Source of the DNA: Streptomyces humidus
GTDB lineage: Bacteria; Actinomycetota; Actinomycetes; Streptomycetales; Streptomycetaceae
Length of the DNA stretch: 64,000 bases
Assembly: GCF_014649655.1 (NCBI RefSeq)
Contig: NZ_BMTL01000034.1
Span: forward strand, 1-64,000
Direction of reading: 5' to 3'
Under the pieces are notes generated by a model. The model saw only the letters and a list, made by a program, of their open reading frames with translations. It had not been told where the DNA came from and did not search any database. The position numbers and the translations under genes are program-made. Positions 60,014 through 64,000 of this stretch are shown here, one piece after another (within the stretch, counting starts at the first letter, position 1; each line of letters opens with the position of its first letter).

Positions 60014-61138
60014 TCACCGCGGCCACACGCCGGTGGCCAGCAGTGACTCGATCGCGGCCGTGTAGGGGGCGATGTCCAGGCCCTGTTCGGCGAGCCAGGC
60101 GTCGGAGTAGTACTTGTCGAGATAGCGGTCGCCCGGGTCGCACAGCAGGGTGACCACGCTGCCCTGACGGCCGTCAGCCACCATCTCGGCGACGATCTTG
60201 AGCGCGCTCCACAGTCCGGTGCCCGTGGAGCCGCCCGCCTTGCGGCCGATGGCCTGTTCCAACGCGCGCACGGCGGCGACGCTGGCCGCGTCCGGGACCT
60301 TCATCATCCGGTCGACGGCGCCCGGCACGAAGCTGGGTTCCATGCGAGGCCGGCCGATGCCCTCGATGCGGGAGCCGCAGTCGCAGGTGACGTCCGGATC
60401 GCCGGTGGTCCAGCCTTCGAAGAAGCACGAGTTCTCCGGATCGGCGACGCAGACGCGGGTGTCGCGCCGCGTGTAGTGGATGTAGCGCGCGAGGGTCGCG
60501 GAGGTGCCGCCGGTGCCGGCCGTGGCGACGATCCACGCGGGTTCCGGGAACCGCTCCCACTCCAGCTGGCGGAAGATGGATTCGGCGATGTTGTTGTTTC
60601 CGCGCCAGTCCGTGGCCCGCTCGGCGTAGGTGAACTGGTCCATGTAGTGGCCGCCGCCGTCCGCCGCGAGGCGGGCCGACTCCTCGTACAGTGTGCGCGA
60701 GTCGTCGACGAAGTGGCACCGGCCGCCGTGGAACTCGATCAGGCGGATCTTCTCGGCGCTCGTCGTACGCGGCATGACGGCGATGAAGGGCACGCCGATC
60801 AGCTTGGCGAAGTACGCCTCGGACACGGCCGTCGAGCCGCTGGACGCCTCGATCACCGGGCGGTCCGGCCGGATCCAGCCATTGCACAGACCGTAGAGGA
60901 AGAGGGAGCGGGCGAGCCGGTGCTTGAGGCTGCCCGTGGGGTGGGTCGACTCGTCCTTGAGATAGAGGTCGATGCCCCACCGCTCGGGCAGCGGGAAGCG
61001 CAGCAGGTGCGTGTCGGCCGAGCGGTTGGCGTCCGCCTGGACCTTGCGGACCGCCTCTTTCAGCCAGGCGCGGTAGGCGGCGTCACTGCGGTCGACATCG
61101 AGGGTGGCGCCGGTCCTGGCGGGCGGGGAGGTGGGCAC
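60014..61138 (-). CDS. cds1: PLP-dependent L-cysteine desulfhydrase (Cds1-like)
   Basis: This 374-residue enzyme of the cysteine-synthase fold has PLP lysine Lys72 in HPTGSLKHRL, IEASSGSTAVSEAYFAKL, and the glycine loop ATAGTGGTSATLARYI. The HPTGSLKHR and Cys-rich CDCGSRIEG segments match actinobacterial Cds1, which degrades L-cysteine to pyruvate, ammonia and sulfide. It probably controls cysteine and redox balance. A 17-bp palindrome lies about 100 bp upstream. Confidence 0.85.
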   Translation of the reverse strand: MPTSPPARTGATLDVDRSDAAYRAWLKEAVRKVQADANRSADTHLLRFPLPERWGIDLYLKDESTHPTGSLKHRLARSLFLYGLCNGWIRPDRPVIEASSGSTAVSEAYFAKLIGVPFIAVMPRTTSAEKIRLIEFHGGRCHFVDDSRTLYEESARLAADGGGHYMDQFTYAERATDWRGNNNIAESIFRQLEWERFPEPAWIVATAGTGGTSATLARYIHYTRRDTRVCVADPENSCFFEGWTTGDPDVTCDCGSRIEGIGRPRMEPSFVPGAVDRMMKVPDAASVAAVRALEQAIGRKAGGSTGTGLWSALKIVAEMVADGRQGSVVTLLCDPGDRYLDKYYSDAWLAEQGLDIAPYTAAIESLLATGVWPR

Positions 61139-61477
61139 GGCGGGGCTCCTTCAGGCTTCGCGCCGACGGTGGTCCGCGCGGCCGACGCCTCGATCATAAA
61201 CACCTTCCGCACGCTTCTCACCTGCATAAACACACCTTTGAGGACCTCAAAGCGGGTCCTGGGGACAGGGCGGGACGGGTGGGGGCGCATTCGCGCGAGT
61301 GCTCCGGGCGGGTGCGCCGGGGGTGTCGTACGCACTGGTGCTCGACGCCGGGCGCGGGCAGACTGCACGGGCGGGGCCGACGTCCCGGACGGGGTGAGAG
61401 CCCCGGCCCGGAGCCGGGTCCCGACGGGGGCGCACACCGGACCGGGGGAGAGATCGATCGCGAGGGGGCGGGACGGC
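61139..61477. promoter_or_regulatory. Divergent intergenic region with 17-bp palindrome
   Basis: In 339 bp there is a perfect palindrome CTTTGAGG-A-CCTCAAAG (61236-61252), about 100 bp before the Cds1-like gene, and two direct copies of CATAAACAC (61195-61203 and 61225-61233) 30 bp apart. These are candidate regulator sites for cysteine metabolism. The rest is GC-rich and shows nothing recognisable. Confidence 0.55.
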
Positions 61478-61801
61478 ATGGCGGAGCCGGAGTTCACGGC
61501 TACGGGCGTGCGTATAGGCAAGCGGCTGCGTTCGCTCACCCGGGCCGGCCAGGTCCGGATCAACGACGGCAGGCTGGAGTTGCTGACCAGCTACGGCAGC
61601 GAGATCGACAGTGCGCCCGTGCAGGCGGTCCGCGCCTCCAGGCCCTGGTTCGCCCCGGAGGACCGGGCGCTGGCCGACCTCAACGGCAAGCGGTACCTGC
61701 TGACCCTCGGCGACCACGATCCGGCGCCGGGCGAGCCGGGGCCGCCGGCGGCGCGCCGTTTCATCGAGGCCGTGCGCAGGGCGGCGGGTCGCGGCGGCTG
61801 A
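61478..61801 (+). CDS. Small 107-aa protein of unknown function
   Basis: This conserved-looking short protein contains TATGVRIGKRLRSLTRAGQVRI, LELLTSYGSEIDSAPVQAV and NGKRYLLTLGDH. No known domain is assigned; it looks like a single beta-rich domain. The ATG at 61478 follows GAGGGGGCGGGACGGC. It is divergent from the Cds1-like gene. Confidence 0.72.
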   Translation: MAEPEFTATGVRIGKRLRSLTRAGQVRINDGRLELLTSYGSEIDSAPVQAVRASRPWFAPEDRALADLNGKRYLLTLGDHDPAPGEPGPPAARRFIEAVRRAAGRGG

Positions 61802-62013
61802 GCCGCGCGGAATCGGACGATGCCCCGGCCGGACCACCGCGAGTTGCGGTGCGCCGCCCGCCACGTCACTCTGATCTCACGTCACTCTGGGTTTACCGGC
61901 GATAACGCTGCGAACCAGCCCGCCGGCCATGACAGCAGGCGGCCGCCTTGCGCAGACGCCCTGCTCGATCCGAACTCCGTGTTCTTCCGGACCTCAGTCG
62001 GGGAGTCGCAGCC

Positions 62014-62550
62014 GTGATCACCAACCCAAGCAGGCACTGCATGGTGGAGCTTCAGGCCCTGCCGTCGCGGATCGGCCAGGTCCGCAGAATCGTATCGGCG
62101 CAGTTGCGCTACTGGCATATGGACCCGTTGATAGACCGGGCAGCGCTCGGTGTGACGGAGTTGCTGACCAACGTCCACCTGCACGCTCAGCCCGACAAGA
62201 CGTGTGTCGTGGAGATGGAGCTGATGCCGGACCGGCTCACCGTCTCCGTGCGCGACCACGATCCGCGACTGCCTGTCGTGGGGTCCGTCGACCACGAGGC
62301 TCTCGCCACCTGCGGACGCGGGCTGGCGATGGTGGCCGCGGTGAGCGAGAGCTGGGGCGCCCGGCCGGACGGCGAGACGGGCAAGGTCGTGTGGTTCACG
62401 CTGCCGGCGCCGATCGCCACCCGTGATCTGTCGGCGCGGCCGACCCGGCGCACCCCCCGGGAGCAGACCGCTCCCCTGTTCGCGGAGGTCATCTCCGTCG
62501 ACGACCTGCGGCCCGCCCACGCTCCCGCCCGGTCGGCCGCCGTCGGCTGA
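62014..62550 (+). CDS. Anti-sigma-factor-type ATP-binding protein (HATPase_c_2)
   Basis: This 178-residue protein has RsbW/SpoIIAB-like ATPase signatures: the N box GVTELLTNVHLHAQPD, VSVRDHD, and GRGLAMVAAVSESWG. Streptomycetes have many such short kinases/anti-sigma partners. The GTG at 62014 with GGGGAG is chosen, because the ATG at 61948 is far upstream. The C-terminal tail RPTRRTPREQTAP is low-complexity. Confidence 0.85.
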   Translation: MITNPSRHCMVELQALPSRIGQVRRIVSAQLRYWHMDPLIDRAALGVTELLTNVHLHAQPDKTCVVEMELMPDRLTVSVRDHDPRLPVVGSVDHEALATCGRGLAMVAAVSESWGARPDGETGKVVWFTLPAPIATRDLSARPTRRTPREQTAPLFAEVISVDDLRPAHAPARSAAVG

Positions 62551-62847
62551 CCGGGCGGTGACCTCCGCTGGACGCGCCCGCCCGGTGCGGACTGCCCTTT
62601 TCGGGGCGCCCACCGGGCGTTCGTCGTCGCCGCGGCCGACGCGGGGCGCCCGTACATACGGCGCACCGGGGCGGGTGCGGGTGTGCGGGCAGGGCGGGCG
62701 CTGCGGGCACGGGTGTGCGGGCATGTGGCACGGGTGTGCGGGGCATGTGGCACGGGTGTGCCGGGGCGGTCGGCCCGCCGTCCGTGACAGCCGGCCGCGC
62801 GCACCGTCCTGACGGCCGGACCGGCCGAACCGCTCGTCGACCCCGGA
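62551..62847. other. Intergenic region with GC-rich tandem repeats
   Basis: This 297-bp gene-free stretch contains about 2.7 tandem copies of a 21-22-bp unit beginning CACGGGTGTGCGG and ending GCATGTGG at 62708-62764, preceded by related GGGTGCGGGTGTG sequence. It lies between the convergent ATPase gene and the oxidoreductase gene, so no promoter is required there. The G-rich strand could form quadruplexes. Confidence 0.65.
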
Positions 62848-63786
62848 TCAGGCGTCGCCGTCGGAACGGGCGGCGCCTTCGGACCGGGCCGTGTCGTCGG
62901 ATCGAGCCGTGTCGTCGAAGCTGGCGAAGTAGGCGGCGACCATGTCCTCGTCGCCGTGTCCCTGAGCGGCGGCGCGCTCCAGCCGTTCGGCGCTCGCCGC
63001 CGCCACGTCCAGCCGGACGCCGTTCGCGCGGCCGGCCTCGACGATCAGACGTGCGTCCTTGGCGGCCGTCGTCACCGCGAACTGGGCGGGCGAGAGCCGG
63101 TCGTCGAGGACGAGCGCCGTCTTCGCCTTCAGGTACCCCATGTCGAGCGGTCCGCCCGCGATCAGCTCGAAGAACGCGTGCGGGTCGACGCCCAGGGCCT
63201 GCGACAGGGCGAGGACCTCGCCCGCCGCGGCGGTGGCCGCGAGGACCCAGCTGTTGGCGACCAGTTTCAGACGGGTGGCGCTGCCCTCGGCGCCGTCCTC
63301 GCCGGTCCACACGGTCCGCGCGCCGACGGCCTCCAGGACCGGGGCCACCGCCTCACGACCGGCCGGCGGTCCCGCCGCGAGCACGGTCAGCTGGCCGGCC
63401 TCGGCGGGCTGGCGGGTGCCCAGCACGGGCGCGTCGAAGAAGACGAGGCCGTGGTCGTGGGCGAAGGCTGCAAGGTCACCGACGGCCTCGATCCCCGCGG
63501 TCGTCGACTGCACCCAGGCCGCCCCCGCACGCAGCGCGGGCGCCGCCTCACGCATGACCTCCAGCGCGGCGGGGCCGTCGTGGAGCATGGTCAGGACGAC
63601 GTCCGCGCCCTCGACGGCCGCGGCGGGAGTGCCGGCAACATGCACGCCGTCGGCGGCGAGCGGCTCCGCCTTGGCCCGGGTGCGGTTCCAGGCGCGCACG
63701 GTGTGTCCGGCCCGGGCGAGGTTGCGGGCCATCGCGGCCCCCATGATGCCCGTGCCGAGGACGCTCACGGTCAGGTTGTCTGTCAT
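62848..63786 (-). CDS. NAD(P)-dependent beta-hydroxyacid dehydrogenase (3-hydroxyisobutyrate dehydrogenase family)
   Basis: This is a 312-residue protein with the NAD motif VLGTGIMGAAMARNLARAGH, VNSWVLAATAAAGEVLALSQALGVD, and the substrate-domain Lys in TRLKLVANSW (the family catalytic lysine). It could oxidise 3-hydroxyisobutyrate, tartronate semialdehyde or another beta-hydroxyacid. The catalytic motif FFDAPVLGTRQPAEAGQL replaces the usual DAPVSGG, suggesting a divergent substrate. An Ala/Ser-Asp repeat tail (DDTARSDDTARSEGAARSDG) closes the protein. Confidence 0.88.
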   Translation of the reverse strand: MTDNLTVSVLGTGIMGAAMARNLARAGHTVRAWNRTRAKAEPLAADGVHVAGTPAAAVEGADVVLTMLHDGPAALEVMREAAPALRAGAAWVQSTTAGIEAVGDLAAFAHDHGLVFFDAPVLGTRQPAEAGQLTVLAAGPPAGREAVAPVLEAVGARTVWTGEDGAEGSATRLKLVANSWVLAATAAAGEVLALSQALGVDPHAFFELIAGGPLDMGYLKAKTALVLDDRLSPAQFAVTTAAKDARLIVEAGRANGVRLDVAAASAERLERAAAQGHGDEDMVAAYFASFDDTARSDDTARSEGAARSDGDA

Positions 63787-63943
63787 ACCGTCAACCTACG
63801 TCGGCGCGGCGCGGAGCAGGTCGTCCAGCCACGCCGGGTCGGCGGTCCGGCGTCGGACGCACCGGGTCGTGGCCCCTGGCCTTCACGCCTTGTCCATCAC
63901 CGTCGTCGACGGCGATGATGTCGCTCTCTTCCAGGGGGTGACC

Positions 63944-64000
63944 ATGCGGATGCGGAACGCCGCCGCGGCCTGCGCGGGCCTCGCGGCGCTGACCTCGTTG
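63944..64000 (+). CDS. Partial gene start with signal peptide
   Basis: The window ends inside this reading frame, MRMRNAAAACAGLAALTSL, a basic start followed by a hydrophobic run, typical of a secreted or lipoprotein signal peptide. AGGGGG lies five bases before the ATG at 63944. Nothing more can be said from 19 residues. Confidence 0.55.
   Translation, partial: MRMRNAAAACAGLAALTSL

Noticed and set aside
62708..62764. CRISPR-like array
   Set aside because: Units are directly adjacent with no spacers, so it is a tandem repeat.
1..64000. rRNA or tRNA genes
   Set aside because: I found no cloverleaf with CCA-end context and no rRNA signature while reading both strands; a tRNAscan-SE run would be decisive.

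Overview
The window is chromosomal DNA of a high-GC actinomycete, almost certainly a Streptomyces or close relative. The evidence is the strong G/C bias at third codon positions, frequent GTG and some TTG starts, AGGAG/GGAGG ribosome sites, translational overlaps (ATGA, GTGA, TTGA), and typical Streptomyces families on the right: PucR regulator, TerD, beta-helix/AAA protein, anti-sigma-type ATPase and an HpnB-like glycosyltransferase.
Layout. (1) 1-1110 is decayed DNA: a frameshifted IS3-family transposase remnant, short dispersed repeats, and a truncated copy of the upstream region and first ~31 codons of an MHS-family transporter. (2) 1111-39747 is a nearly unbroken catabolic island. It holds three acyl-CoA dehydrogenases, a crotonase, two thiolase-fold enzymes (one with a DUF35 partner), an acyl-CoA ligase, a 3-hydroxyacyl-CoA dehydrogenase, a fused B12-dependent acyl-CoA mutase (IcmF type), an acetoin/pyruvate-type E1alpha-E1beta-E2 complex, two Rieske oxygenases with a ferredoxin and a VanB-type reductase, several SDR/MDR dehydrogenases, an ABC importer, two TetR regulators, and two unusual PEP-utilising-family proteins without a usable ATP-grasp. 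(3) 39870-40071 repeats the upstream and 5' region seen at 675-868, here leading into an intact MHS transporter. So the island lies between a broken and an intact copy of the same sequence in direct orientation. (4) 41660-64000 is an ordinary chromosomal neighbourhood: PucR regulator, 3-hydroxybutyrate dehydrogenase, Nudix hydrolase, apolipoprotein N-acyltransferase, racemase, glycosyltransferase, TerD, MOSC, beta-helix/AAA, DeoR regulator, Cds1-like cysteine desulfhydrase and others.
How the island could work (inference). A sugar-type ABC importer brings in an unknown substrate. The Rieske oxygenases and dehydrogenases oxidise it, possibly after phosphoryl activation by the PEP-family proteins. 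The ligase makes a CoA thioester. The acyl-CoA dehydrogenases, crotonase, IcmF (branched/linear acyl rearrangement), hydroxyacyl-CoA dehydrogenase and thiolases then degrade it to central CoA intermediates, and the 2-oxoacid dehydrogenase handles a keto-acid or acetoin-like fragment. The substrate cannot be named from sequence. A heptamer AGAAA(C/G)T recurs in six island promoter regions and an 18-bp perfect palindrome precedes icmF, which suggests coordinated control.
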